Shown piece by piece: positions 23,300-42,894 of a stretch of DNA of 64,000 bases (positions are counted from its first letter, which is position 1; each line of letters begins with the position of its first letter). A program made the translations under genes and the position numbers. The notes beneath the pieces are model-generated. The model was not told where the DNA came from. It worked only from the letters and a program-made list of their open reading frames with translations, and searched no databases. Source of the stretch: Rutidosis leptorrhynchoides (Eukaryota > Streptophyta > Magnoliopsida > Asterales > Asteraceae); NCBI RefSeq assembly GCF_046630445.1, contig NC_092338.1, positions 8,698,501 through 8,762,500 on the forward strand, written 5' to 3'.

Positions 23300-25379
23300 T
23301 ACAGTTCCCGTTGGTGATTTTTATCTTTTATTATTTTTATTTACTTATGTTTAAAACATATAATATTGTGATACTTTTATGTAATATTTAACATTTTTTT
23401 TATTTTGTTACTAATATTTCGTATTTATAATTTGAAAGTGGGATGTTAAGTCCCGTTTCAAATTACCATGCATGTTTATATTTGTATTGTATGTATTTTA
23501 TTTCATGTACACAACAGGTGTAAAACAACGCATTTTCAAAGACTGGCATTAAGTTCAGCAAAAGCAACTAATTTTGACGACAAGATGCAAAATAAGTGTG
23601 ATGTAGCAACAGACGGAATGAACAAAAGATGTGCACCATTTATCATTCAACATAAACCACAATATGTTTGAAACTTTGGTAAAATTTAATCATTTTTCTA
23701 CGCTAATCACCCTCAATAATTTAAATTGTTACTGATTTCTTGCAAATGAGGGTATTGCAAGATCTTAAGTGTGGGAAAGGATTAAATTCTTTCGGTTTTA
23801 AAATTTTTTGACTTATACACTTGGTTACCATTAAAAATACTAGTAACACAGTAGTTGTATTAGAATTTAGTGCTCTCTGATAATAAAGAACAGCCATAGT
23901 CTTATATACTGACTACCCAATTCTAGTAAAAATTTTCAAAATTTTCAACTAAATGAACTCAAAATCATGTTTATACATATTTATGAACGATAAAACTAGG
24001 TGTTAACACCGAAATTATTGTTACCTCGTAAAGGACATAAATTGAGAAACAACCCAAAATGTTAGAATTCATTTAAAATAGAATAGAGGAAAATAAAAAG
24101 GCAAAGAAAGAAAAATAAAAGCCAAGTGTGGGAAAAATTTACCAAGTTATTTAGAACATATGTCACATATTTTTGTACAAATAATTGAAGATACTTTTGT
24201 TTTGGATGATATTAATCAGTTTTACCCAGTTTATTGTAATATAAATGAAATTTAAAAGGAAGTAAAGTCTTCCGAGAAAAAAGACACGCGCTTCTTGATT
24301 TAGGTCAGAAAGTTGTCGTCCAGACCAGTTGTAGAGTCTACGAAAAACCTTGAAAAGTTTTCTCGAAAATCAGCTGGAAATTCACGGACCTCAGCATCAA
24401 ACAGGGTCGCCAAGTGGTTAGACTTATCCCAACCATGAAAGGATCTGTCTCGTACAATGGGGGGCACCGTGCAAATTAGCTTATAAGACTAATGAATCAG
24501 ATCCCCAGAAAGGATAATCTCCTCAAAGATCAAAAATCAGCTTTTAAGCCTGATATTACTCAATCCTTGAGATTGACCTTAAAGATTGAGAATTCAAACT
24601 CATGAAATTCAATGATATCTAAACTCGAGCTTGAACGAGAAAATATTTTGATCAAATTACAAACCAATTTGTTTTCTGAAAACTCATTTTCAATGCGTTC
24701 ATTACCATTGAACGTAAAATCCTAGGAATTCACCTGGAATTCATTAGGCCACCTGAACCAAATCGGGTGTCAACCGTAAGAACGGTGGTTGCATAGCATG
24801 ATCAAAGACAGGACCTTGTGCCAGACCGAAAAAAACTATAGGGTGATCTTTACTATTGCTCCTACAAAGGATAGTAATTGCATCCGACATGTTATAGACC
24901 ATAATCAAAAGCATGTCACGGGACATTGCCTCAACAGTGCTTGTTCAACGCTTTCCTTTACAACCGGACGGTAGTTTACCAAAAGGTAATATACGGAGCA
25001 AGTATATTGGATGTGTTGATTTCCTAATATAAAGTTAGCAAGAGGGTGACACAAAACCGCAAGTTTTAATCTAAAATTTTCAAATCTGAAACCCACAAAA
25101 CCCACAAACATTTTGCAAACACCGGTGAAGGGTTATTCTGAAAAACTTATCTAGGGTAAAAGCTAGATTGAATTTTCAAAAGATCAAATATTTTCATAAA
25201 GATCCAATTTCCTTAAGGATCAAAATTATCATAGTCATGTGGGACTGTAAATCACAACATTACTATCATTGTTCATACCGCCGTATTAAAATCACTGATG
25301 TACAAAGTGTGAAGAATAAAGAAGTGATTCAAGTAAAGTTATATTCAAGTTCTATATTGCTTGAGGACAAGCAACGCTC
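23300..25379 (+). other. Athila 3' non-coding region
   Basis: About 2 kb without a supported gene. It contains AAGTGTGGGA at 23767-23776 and 24124-24133, the fifth copy of the 31-nt motif at 23995-24025, and many T-rich stretches. Short open frames are not conserved in any recognisable way. Confidence 0.6.
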
Positions 25380-25394
25380 AAGTGTGGGAATATT
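25380..25394 (+). other. Polypurine tract of Athila element
   Basis: AAGTGTGGGAATATT directly precedes the 3' LTR start, TGATAATG, at 25395. This is the expected plus-strand primer position. Confidence 0.75.
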
Positions 25395-26794
25395 TGATAA
25401 TGCTAAAAACAAACATATATTTCATAGCATTATCCCTCAAGAAAGACAAGCTTTTGGTTGCAATTGTTCTATTTACAAGTGATATTCGTTTAAATAATAA
25501 AAGGTGAAGACAAAAGACAGATTCGACGATTTGAAGACGCAAACGACCAAAAAGCTAAAAAGTACAAAGTACAATCAAAGTGGTTCAAATTATTGATGAG
25601 AAACGTCTAAAAGTTACAAAGTACGAGCCGCAAAACGCAAAGTACAAGATATTAAATAGTACAAAAGGACGTTCGAAAATCTGGAACCGGGACAAGAGTC
25701 AACTCTCAACGCGCGACGCAACGGAGCTAAAATGACAAGTCAACTATGCATATAAATATAATATAATATAATATATATATAATTATATAAAATTATATAT
25801 ATTATATATATATATTTAATAAGTGTCGGCAAGCTTGCAAATAAAAGTACCTGAGCTGTAAAAGAAGGCCATGCGATCGCATGGCCAGGAAGACCAAAAT
25901 CCATGCGATCGCATGGAGTCCTGTAGCTGCCCACATTCTATAAATTGCACGAATTCTGGCCGAGTTTATTACACCTTTTTATATCCATCTATCTACGATA
26001 TATTTATATTTATATTTTATAATTTTAATTTTAATTTAAGTTTAATAATAATAAGGTTATGGTGGCGAATGTTGTAAGTGTGTAAGTCAAAATTCTGTCC
26101 GTGTAACGCTACACGATTAATACTCATTGTAAGTTATGTTCAACCTTTTTAAATTAATGTCTCGTAGCTAAGTTATTATTATGCTTATTTAAATCGAAGT
26201 AATCATGATGTTGGACTAAATATTAAAGACGGGGTAATTGGGCTTTGTACCATAATTGAGGTTTGGACAAAAGAACGACACTTGTGGAAATTGGACTATG
26301 GGCTATTAATGGACTTTATATTTGTTTAACTGAATGATAGTTCGTTAATTTAATATAGATATTTACAATTTGACGTATCCATAAATAACCATATACACTC
26401 GATCAGGCACGATGAGAGAGATATTTATAAGTACTAATAATCGTTCATTTAACCGGACACGGGAATGGATTAATAGTCAATGGACTTATTAAAATAGGGG
26501 TGGATTACATACAAGGACACTTGGTGTAATTGTTAATAAAGTATTAAAACCTTAGATTGCACACAGTCGATAACCTGGTGTAATCATTAACAATGTATTA
26601 AAACCTTATTACAGTTTAAGTCCCCAATTAGTTGGAATATTTGACTTCGGATATAAGAATAATTTGACGAGGACACTCGCACTTTATATTTATGACTGAT
26701 GGACTATTATGGACAAAAACTAGATGGACATATCGAATAATCCAGGACAAAGGACAATTAACCATGGTAATAAATTAAAATCAACACGTCGAAA
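25395..26794 (+). mobile_element. Athila-lineage element, 3' LTR (3'-truncated)
   Basis: Begins TGATAATGCTAAAAAC. It is collinear with the 5' LTR from about 25827 to 26794, carrying the palindrome pair (25871/25903) and TATA box. An AT-rich microsatellite occupies 25755-25825. The last ~580 bp present in the 5' LTR (to 3703) are missing; at about 26795 the sequence changes to the internal region of the B family. Confidence 0.85.
25871..25914. promoter_or_regulatory. Palindrome pair in 3' LTR
   Basis: ATGCGATCGCAT cores at 25871-25882 and 25903-25914, 32 bp apart, the same as in the 5' LTR. Here the first one is also flanked as CCATGCGATCGCATGG. Confidence 0.6.
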
Positions 26795-27297
26795 ATTAAC
26801 CATGCCAAAAGTTTTGTTTATCATTTCTTGTCAAAAATTACCTGCTTATCATTCTTAGTCTAGACACGTTTTACTGCAATGACTGCATGAATAGTGTATA
26901 GACAAAATTCATATCTTAGCGTATCTGATAATTCAAATCTTAGCGTATCTGTTACTGTAGACTTTGCTTGACTGCTTTCGTAGATTCCTCCGTAGCTTAT
27001 GGGATTTTAGTATTATATATGCATATGTAAATTATGTATTGCAGGGTACTAATCTACATCCTATAATCTATTTCTTATCGAAAATCCTTCATCTGATCGT
27101 ACGAGATGAATCCCTCGACCAGTTCGAGTTCCTCAGATTCCGATAGATATTCCGATAGTTATTCCGACAGCTATTCCGACATGGATGTCCACCTAATCTC
27201 TGGAAGCAGCGTCACCAGAATGAATCAACCAATCAGCCATCCTCAATTAATCTGATGGGTTCGTAACCTACTTAATCATTGGAGACAAGAAGAAGGT
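26795..27297 (+). mobile_element. B1 element, internal fragment (left part)
   Basis: Collinear with about 30541-31065 of the B2 internal region, starting after its primer-binding site. It includes the start of the Ser/Asp-rich ORF remnant. It ends with AAGGT at 27293-27297, the target duplication of the B2 insertion, and continues at 38672. Confidence 0.85.
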
Positions 27298-30441
<3,144 letters not shown>

Positions 30442-30442
30442 G

Positions 30443-30456
30443 TTGGTATCAGAGTG
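30443..30456 (+). other. B2 primer-binding site (initiator tRNA-Met type)
   Basis: TTGGTATCAGAGTG starts one base after the LTR end. It matches the complement of plant initiator tRNA-Met. Confidence 0.85.
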
Positions 30457-30879
30457 GTGGTCATAGTGAACCAGGTCTTGCATTAGTGTGATTAACTGAT
30501 AGTCGTTAGGATGCATTAGTAAGTCTGGACTTCGACCGTGTCTGCATGTCAAAAGTTTTGCTTATCATTTTTTGTCGGAAACCATCTGTTTATCATCCTT
30601 AGGAAATTACCTGCTTATCATTCTTAGTCTAGACACATCTTACTGCAATGATTGTATGAATAGTGTATAGACAAAATTCGTATCTTAGCGTATCTGCTAA
30701 TTCATATCTTAGCATATCTGTTACTGTAGACTTTGCCTGACAACTTCCGTAGATTCCTCCGTAACTTATGGGGTTTTAGTATTATATATGCATATGTAAA
30801 TTATGTATTGCAGGGTACTAATCTACATCCTATAATCTATTTCTTATCGAAAATCCTTCATCTGATCGTACGAGATAAA

Positions 30880-31423
30880 TCCCTCAACCAGTTCGAGTCC
30901 CTCAGATTCCGATAGTTATTCCGATAGTTATTCTGACAGTTATTCCGATATGGATTTCCGCTCGAACTCCGAAAGAAGTATAACTGGAATGGATCAACAA
31001 AATCAGTCATCACCAATTCGGGATGAATTAGCGATGGGTTCGTAGTCGACTAAACCAACAGAGACAAGAAGAAAGCGATCTTTTCCATTCCACCAACCGA
31101 ATTTACCTCTTGGCGATGAACCTGAAATACTTACTGGGTAACCTGTTTGTAATACTATTTTCTCTCTCATTTCCCTAATATCTCGCCAAGATTATATTCT
31201 ATCCACAATTCTATATCTTATTCATCCACTCGTTCCGACCGACAATCATTCTGGAATAATGGAAGAAGTCAACAAACTTCGCGCTCGAAAAATAAATTTG
31301 GAAAATATGGTGCAAAATGTACCAGCTTTAGCAACATCACCGGCACCAATATTACCATCAGTAACAGCACCAGTACCATCAACAATCCATGCCTCAACAT
31401 CTCATTCTGTATCTCGAGTATAA
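30880..31423 (+). pseudogene. Decayed Ser/Asp-rich ORF of B family
   Basis: A readable frame begins with serine-rich sequence and 12-bp repeats coding SDSYSDSYSD (around 30908-30954). It continues through PLGDEP and DYILSTI, LIHPLVPTDNHSGIMEEVN, then an Ala/Pro/Thr-rich segment, ending SVSRV plus TAA at 31421. In-frame stops interrupt it. The older copy, split at 27105-27297 and 38672-39001, ends at the matching TAA (38999). I do not recognise the protein. A Gag-like or accessory role is possible from position only. Confidence 0.45.
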
Positions 31424-32174
31424 TCATCGTTCTACGTATCGTTCTACATCGATTATCTTCGTTATTCATGGCGATTAAGTAATCTCTAAATGTTTTAGAG
31501 ATTATGTACTCTAGTTCTAGCCGTAAATCTGATGAGTTTAATATCACATTGACTCATTAGATCCATGATTACATCTGATGAAAATATATATGTATATATG
31601 TTTTCAAAAAGATGGTAACTAAAAATTCTTCTGTACAAACTGTTAATGGTGAAAATATTTTAACGGGTAGGTAATACCCGAGGAATATTTAGATTTCACA
31701 TTAATAAGTTACACTGTACATTCTTTCAATCTGATTCAACAGTCATCCACTATCCTACTTACAACCACCGATATACGTATCCGTTCACCGCAGAATAACC
31801 ATTTTCATCCAATTTCGTATTTGGATTTTGATTTACCAGAATCCAACAAGTGGCATAATGAAGAAATAATGGGCACAATAAAAATTGATTAGAAAAGACT
31901 AATTAACAATATGAAATTTTGTTAAGAAACCACGCTAACAAGATCCTAGCTAACTGCTCCTAGCTAACTGTCAATTCCGTATTACCTTTTAATTATCGTA
32001 ATTTATTTATCGCAGTTTATTTATTGCAATTTATATTCTCGCAATTTTATTTATCATCATTTAATTTCTGTTATTTACTTTACGCATTTTATTTATCGTC
32101 ATTTAAATTCTGTATTTATTTTACGCACTTTAAATATCGAGACACATATACAAGGTTTTGACATATCATATCGA

Positions 32175-32211
<37 letters not shown>

Positions 32212-33094
32212 TGGAATAACCATAGACACTCTATATGCAGTAATGATCGAGTTCTCTATACAGGGTTGAGGTTGATTCTATAATAATATATATAATTTGA
32301 GTTGTGATCGAGTCTGAGACATGTACACGGGTCACGATACGTATTAATTAATTCGATTATTATATATTAAATTATATATGAATTATTGGACTGTTAACTG
32401 TGGATTATCGACTGTGGACTAATGACATTGGACAATTAAAATGGATTAAAATATTGATTATAATATATGAAACTAAATAATTCTTCAAGTTTGCCACTTG
32501 ATTTCATCTTAAACCTCATTTGTATCTTGATGATTACAATCTGCGTGCAAACATTTCATAATTCTTGAAAACACCTCAATCGAGTGAATGAACCAACCGC
32601 ACTTCATCTCCGTAAGAAGAGATTGATGCATATAGTTATGCACCTGAAAAATACTCGGGACCTGAGTAAACGTTTAACACGCATCTGTGTTAGCTCCTTC
32701 GGCATTGCTATTACCGAAAATAACAATGAAATTCCTTTTCAAAGTAGCCAATTATGTCACAGCTTCAGCAAACCAATTTCAACTTTTCATTTGAATAAAC
32801 CTTATTATAACTTTGATATATAAGTTTACCTTTCGTCATCGTTACCGGGGAACTGTTTATATTCCACCACATTAGAAGTAAACTTGCCAGCAACTCCATT
32901 GATCTTTGATTTTCCGAAAAATCTTTATACTCATTGAAACTCTATCATATACTCATCCGCATCTTGTAACGAGAACTGCCATACCAATTACCGGGAATCA
33001 GCAATCAGTACTTTGAAAACTCACAACATATCTACATCAACAGTTATATGTATGATATTTATCTCTTAGAATTATGATCTTTCATTCTAAAATT

Positions 33095-33330
33095 CTGAAA
33101 AGCACTCAGTCACAAATCAATACTCTGAATGATGAAAAAGCTGAATGAAGTAGCAGAAACCGTAGACAACCGTAAACAACCTTAATCATCGGAAGTTTGA
33201 TGATAAAGAATAGTATGTTGGCAAAGCTCAGAAAAATTGGAACTGGAAAACGGATTGAGCTAATCACGAAGGAGACCAAGGACAAAAACAAGGGCCATAC
33301 CCTATATTCAAAGAATCCAAGTAATTCTGG
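33095..33330 (+). pseudogene. Captured poly(A)-binding protein fragment in B2
   Basis: Translation across several frames and stops gives pieces matching cytoplasmic PABP between RRM3 and RRM4: NDEKAE, KFDDKE (stop) YVGKAQK, then a degenerate linker corresponding to the FEQ...KE...NLYIKN region. The parallel copy at 40672-40930 and the copia copy at 54585-54796 make the identification firm. No intron-like gap is seen within the matched stretch, which is consistent with capture from mRNA. Confidence 0.65.
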
Positions 33331-34733
33331 ATCCGTTGAAATCCTTAGAGAATATCTTGCTCCGAAGTCATGTGAAAATCTTGCGGAAAATTTTCTTCAC
33401 CATCCTTCGATATTAGAAATTCCAAGATATCATCGTATCTTTCATTATAAATATCCTTCATATTTCTGAATATATTTTTATAACTATTCTTATCTAAAAT
33501 CATTAATCTCTTCGTGCTATCAGTGTTACATCATATAAAAACTATTAGTTTCTATATTCTGTAAATTTTTGAGCTTAAAATATGAATGTTATTGAAGTAA
33601 TGTTGGGAACTGATGCATGTGTTAGTATAATATAATGACACTTGATCAACGTGATTATATTACAGTAAGTCATGATAAATTTCTAATGAAACTTGATGAT
33701 TCACAGAGTCTTAACATCATTATGTGCCATGTTACACGACTCTTACATTCTGTCCAATCTATAAACATATTAAGAACAAATTTTTCTTGATAGTCCTATT
33801 TTTTCCCCTTGAATTATGGTAATTTGACAAGTCAAATTATGCTATTACCGTTTCTTTCCTAAAACATTAACAATGTTCATTCCGAAATTCATATCTGCGA
33901 ATTCTGGATCATTACAAGCGGTGCTTAATCGCAAGAAGAAGAAATGAAGGGACAAAACTCCGAAATAGAAATTGGGGTATAAATCGCAGCAAATAAAAGA
34001 GAGTATTAACCGTAGATGACAATGATTATAGGAAACAGAAATAGGGACATTGAAATATAAGGGGAGATATAAAGCCCGATAACAACACATAAATTACAAA
34101 TCGTGTATATCATTGTTTATCGCAACATAAAGACACGGGAGAATTATAAGTACTATAACCCCAAGGGTAAAGTAGAAGTAAGCAGATTCCTCTGGTGGAA
34201 GTTGAAAAAGGAGAATGGTGGTTGTGATAGTAAGGATAAGGACAAGGATCAGAACTAGATTTAGCATTTTCATAAACTTTTGAATTTGGGGATTTGATAT
34301 AGGAATGGTAAAAGTAACGGAATGGAAGAAGTTTAATTTATAATGGAAATATCAGACAGGGTAATCGAGACAGATCACCGTAATTAATTATAGAGATCTT
34401 AATTTTCTTACTCGCCGAAGAATCAAATCTTTTAGATTTTGAAGATTTTCTTTAAATTCCTTGAATTTCGGAATTCAACCGAGATGACGTCAAAAGTTAA
34501 GACGCACCTTATTTTCTAAATTCAACCCTGACTCTGTCAAAAGCTAAGGCAAATCTTTATCCTTTCATTTCACTATTTTGTGATAGCTTCACTCGTACGC
34601 TCCGCATAATCGAATCGTTTTATCTATATTAATCAATAATGATAAATCGATCTTTATCAACTCATATTAGTCATGAAAACATTTTTAATGTTACCCATGA
34701 CCACCTCACTCAAATTTCGGGACGAAATTTATT

Positions 34734-34747
34734 TAACGGGTAGGCAC
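34734..34747 (+). other. B2 polypurine-tract region
   Basis: TAACGGGTAGGCAC immediately precedes the 3' LTR start at 34748. The equivalent before the older LTR at 41908 is almost the same. Confidence 0.6.
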
Positions 34748-38666
<3,919 letters not shown>

Positions 38667-38671
38667 AAGGT
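38667..38671. repeat. Target-site duplication of B2 (AAGGT)
   Basis: AAGGT follows the 3' LTR and also precedes the 5' LTR (27293-27297). Joining the flanks restores a continuous B-family internal sequence, proving a copy inserted into an older copy of its own family. Confidence 0.95.
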
Positions 38672-40523
38672 GATCCCTTCCACCCACCACATTGCCCTTT
38701 TGGCGAAGAACCTGAAGCGCTTACCGGCAAACCTGTTCGAAACACCATTTTCTCTCTCATATCCAGAGTATCTCTTCACGATTATATTCTATCCACAATT
38801 ATAGATCTTATTCATCCGCTCATTCCCACCGACAATCATCCCGGAATAATAGAAGAAGTCAACGAACTTCACGCTCGAGTAATCAATTTGGAGAATATGG
38901 TGCAAAGGTTTCAAGCACCAGCAACAGCACCAGCAGCAACAATACCAACAGCAACATCCGCATCCCACACCTCAACATCTCATTCTGTACCTCGAGTATA
39001 ATCATCGTTCTACACGACGTTCTACATCATTTATATTCGTTCGACATGGCGATTATGTAATCTCTAATGTTTTAGAGATTATATATTCTTGTTCTAACGG
39101 TAAATCAAATGAGTTTAATATCATATTAACTCATTAAATCCACGATTACACCTAAAGAAACTGTATATGTATATATATTTTCACAAGGATTGTAAATAAA
39201 AATTCTTTAGTACAAACTGTTAATGGTGAAAATATTTTAACGGGTAGGTAATACCCGAGGAATATTTAGATTTCACATTAATAAGTTACACTGTACATTC
39301 TTTCAAATCTGATTCAACAGTTATTTACTATCCTATTTACATCCACAGATATATGTATCCGTTCACCACATAATAACCATTTTTCATTCAATTTTATATT
39401 TGGATTTTGACTTACCAGAATCCAACAAGTGGCATAATGAAGAAAACATTGGACAAAAATAAAATTTGTTAGAAACAAACAAATTAACTAAGAGAAATTT
39501 TGTTAATAATCCACGCTAACTGTTCCTAGCTAACTGTTCCTAGCTAACTGATTACATTTTATTTATCGCAATTTATATTCTCGCAATTTTATTTATCGTC
39601 ATTTAATTTTTGTTATTTATATTTATTTTACGTACTTTAAATATCGGGACACGTATACAAGGTTTTGACATATCATATCGACGCATCTATATATATTATT
39701 TGGAATAACCATAGACACTCTATATGCTGTAATGCTCGAGTTCGCTATACAGGGTTGAGGTTGATTCTACAATAATATATATACTTTGAGTTGTGATCGA
39801 GTCTGAGACATGTATGCGGGTCATGACACGTATTAATTAATTCGAATATTATATATTAAACTATATATGAATTATTGGACTACTAACTGTGGACTAAGGA
39901 CATTGGACAATTAAAATGAATTAAAGTATTGATTATAACATATGAAACTAAACATTTCTTCAAGTTTGCCACCTGATTTTATCTTAAACCTCGATTGCAT
40001 TTTGACAATTACAATCTGCGTTCAAACCTTTCATAATTCTTGAAAACACCTCAATCGAGAGAATGAACCAACCGCACTTCATCTACAGAAGAAAAGATTG
40101 ATGCGTATAGTTATGCACCTGAAAACTCTCGGAAACTGAGTAAACGTTTAACGCATAGCTGTGCTAATTCCTTTAGCTTTATTATTACCTAAAATAACTT
40201 TGCAATCTCTTTCCAAATTAGCCAATTTTGTCACAGCTCCAACAAGTCAACTTCGACTTTCATTCGAAACAAACTTATTGTAACCTTGATATATATGCGT
40301 GCTCTTTTATTGTTACCGGGAAACCTTTTATATGCCACCAAATTACCAGCAGACGTACCAGCAACTTCATTGTTCCTTGGCTTAAATTTCTCCGACAAAT
40401 CACTATATTTATCTATTGAAGTCTTATCATAAACTCATCGGCATCTTGTAACGATAATTACCATACCAAATACCGAGAGGCATTAATCGATAATCTCGAA
40501 TTTCTCAGCGATTCTATGACAAC

Positions 40524-40610
<87 letters not shown>

Positions 40611-41907
40611 AATATATATCTATAACTTCTATCTCCTGGATTTACGAAATTCAATTCTGAATTTCTAAAAAGCGCTTTAGCCTATGAATCAATCTTGTGA
40701 GTTTTGAAAAAGCTGATGAAGCAGTAAAAACTGAAGACTGCCTTAACAGTCAAAAGTTTGATGAAAATGAATGGAGTGTTGAAAAAGCGCAAAGATTTTG
40801 ATACTGAAAAATGAATTGAGCAAACCATGAAGGAGACTTTGAACAAATCACAAGGACTAAACTTGTACATAAAGAATTCCGAAGATTCTGTTCTGATGAA
40901 CTCTTTAGCAAATACCTTGCTCAATACTCTCAATTCTTGCGGACAATATTCTTCATCATCCTCTGATCTTAGATATTCTAAGATATCATCATATCTTTCA
41001 TTAAAATTATCCTCGATATTTCTGAAAATATTTTCATAACTATTCTTATCTGAAATCATTTATCTCTTCACGATATCAGCGTTACATCAGAAAGGAAACT
41101 ATTTCAGTTTCTAAATTCTGAAAAGTTCGAATTTAAAACATGAATATTTTTGAAGTAGTGTTGGGAACTGAAGCATGATTTAGTATAATATAATGACACT
41201 TGATCAACGTGATTATATTACAGTAAGTCATGCCGAGTTTCTAATGGAACGTGATGATTCACAGACTATAACGTCATTATATGCCATTTTACACGGCTCT
41301 TACATTCTACCCAATCTCTAAATATATTAAAAACATATTTTCCTGATAGTTCTATCTTTTCTGTTGAATTCTGGTAATTTAACAATCAAGATCGTGCTAT
41401 TACAATCTCTCTCTTAGAACATTAGTCATGTTCATTCGAAACATTATACCTACGAACTATGGACCATTATTTGCTTGACTTAAAGTCGAGAAGAGAAAAC
41501 AAAAGGATGGAACTCCAAAATAAAATGGAAACGAAGGGGATGAATTTATAGTGAAAAATCAGACAGAGTAATCAAGGAAGATCACCGTATTTAAGTATAG
41601 AGATCTTAATTTCCTTATTCGCCGAAGAATCAAATCTTTTAGATTTCAAATATTTTCTTTAAATTCCTTGAATTCCGGAATTCAACCAAGACAACGTTAA
41701 AAGTTAAGACGAAACTTTATTTCTTCAATTAACTCTTTTATGATAGCTTCACTCGTACTCTTCACAAAATCAAATTGTTTTATCTATATTACTCGATGAT
41801 GATAAAACTATAATTTTCAGCTTGTATGGGTCATGAAAACATACTTATTGTCAGCCATGACCATCCCAATCAAATTTCAGGACGAAATTTCTTTAACGGG
41901 TAGGTAC
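38672..41907 (+). mobile_element. B1 internal region (right part)
   Basis: Collinear with about 31070-34747 of B2 but more diverged. It includes the end of the Ser/Asp-rich ORF (stop at 38999), a PABP fragment (40672-40930) and a (TA)n at 40527-40603. The 3' inverted repeat carries one mismatch (AAATTTCAGGACGAAATTT, 41872-41890). The polypurine region TAACGGGTAGGTAC is at 41894-41907. No polymerase motifs are seen. Confidence 0.8.
40672..40930 (+). pseudogene. Captured poly(A)-binding protein fragment in B1
   Basis: The best-preserved B-family copy. VSFEKADEAVKTEDCLNSQK (end of RRM3) is followed by KFDENEWSVEKAQR, then, after stops and shifts, the helix/linker corresponding to KETLNKSQGLNLYIKN and the beginning of RRM4 (SEDSV, DELF). 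PABP binds poly(A) tails and eIF4G in the cytoplasm. Only about 80 residues' worth is present and it is not functional. Comparison with 33095-33330 shows that the capture predates the divergence of the two B copies. Confidence 0.75.
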
Positions 41908-42073
41908 TGTGACGACCCAGAAATTTCCGACCAAATTTAAACTTAATCTTTATATGATTTCGACAGAATAAGCAAAGTTTGTTAAGTTGAATCTCAAACA
42001 TTTTGAACTGCGTTTATGTAATCATTTGACCTTCGACTGCTTCCAACGATTCACGAACCTTTAAAAACAAATA

Positions 42074-42144
<71 letters not shown>

Positions 42145-42401
42145 CATATGAAGATAAGCATATATAAACTATTATGTGATTTAGTAATCACGAAAGATAA
42201 CTTAAGATAATTTAAAACATATTATATAAAACGGTTTATTTAATTATAGTGTGTGTACTAAATGTATATGATTTTTGAACATAATATGTCAATATTAAAC
42301 AAAGTATTAAGTGTATACTTGAATTTAGTTGTCTCGATACATTTGATTATTTACATAATAAAACATGATATCTAAAACATACTTATATACATATAGTCAT
42401 G

Positions 42402-42475
<74 letters not shown>

Positions 42476-42854
42476 AATAGATTATATAATTATTAAGTAT
42501 GACATAATTAATAAAATATAATATTAAGATTTGAAAATAATTGCTATATTAATATTATTACGTTCATTATTGTCATTAATAACATATTAGTAACAGTAAT
42601 ATTAATTATACCAACATAAAATTTGATACGTATAATTTGTTATAGTAGAAGTATTTCTAACAATATTAATATTATTAATACCATTATTATTATTACTGAG
42701 ATTATTAAAATTTTTATAAGAATTGTTATTTTTACTAAGATACAAATTTATTATAATTACCATTATTATTATTAATATTAATATTTACAATATCATTAAT
42801 AAAAATCATTAAATTTGTTATTTATATTATTATTATTTTTATTAATAATATTAA

Positions 42855-42894
<40 letters not shown>

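Larger units (their letters stand above)
30457..34733 (+). mobile_element. B2 internal region, non-autonomous
   Basis: About 4.3 kb without recognisable gag knuckle, RT, RNase H or integrase motifs in either strand. It holds a decayed Ser/Asp-rich ORF (30880-31423), a palindromic CGGGTAGGTAATACCCG near 31671, a short (TA)n at 32179-32207 and a captured PABP fragment (33095-33330). The 3' end has the inverted repeat AAATTTCGGGACGAAATTT (34712-34730), as in the inner chromovirus. The family is therefore probably a large non-autonomous derivative of the chromovirus/Tekay lineage; inference. Confidence 0.7.
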
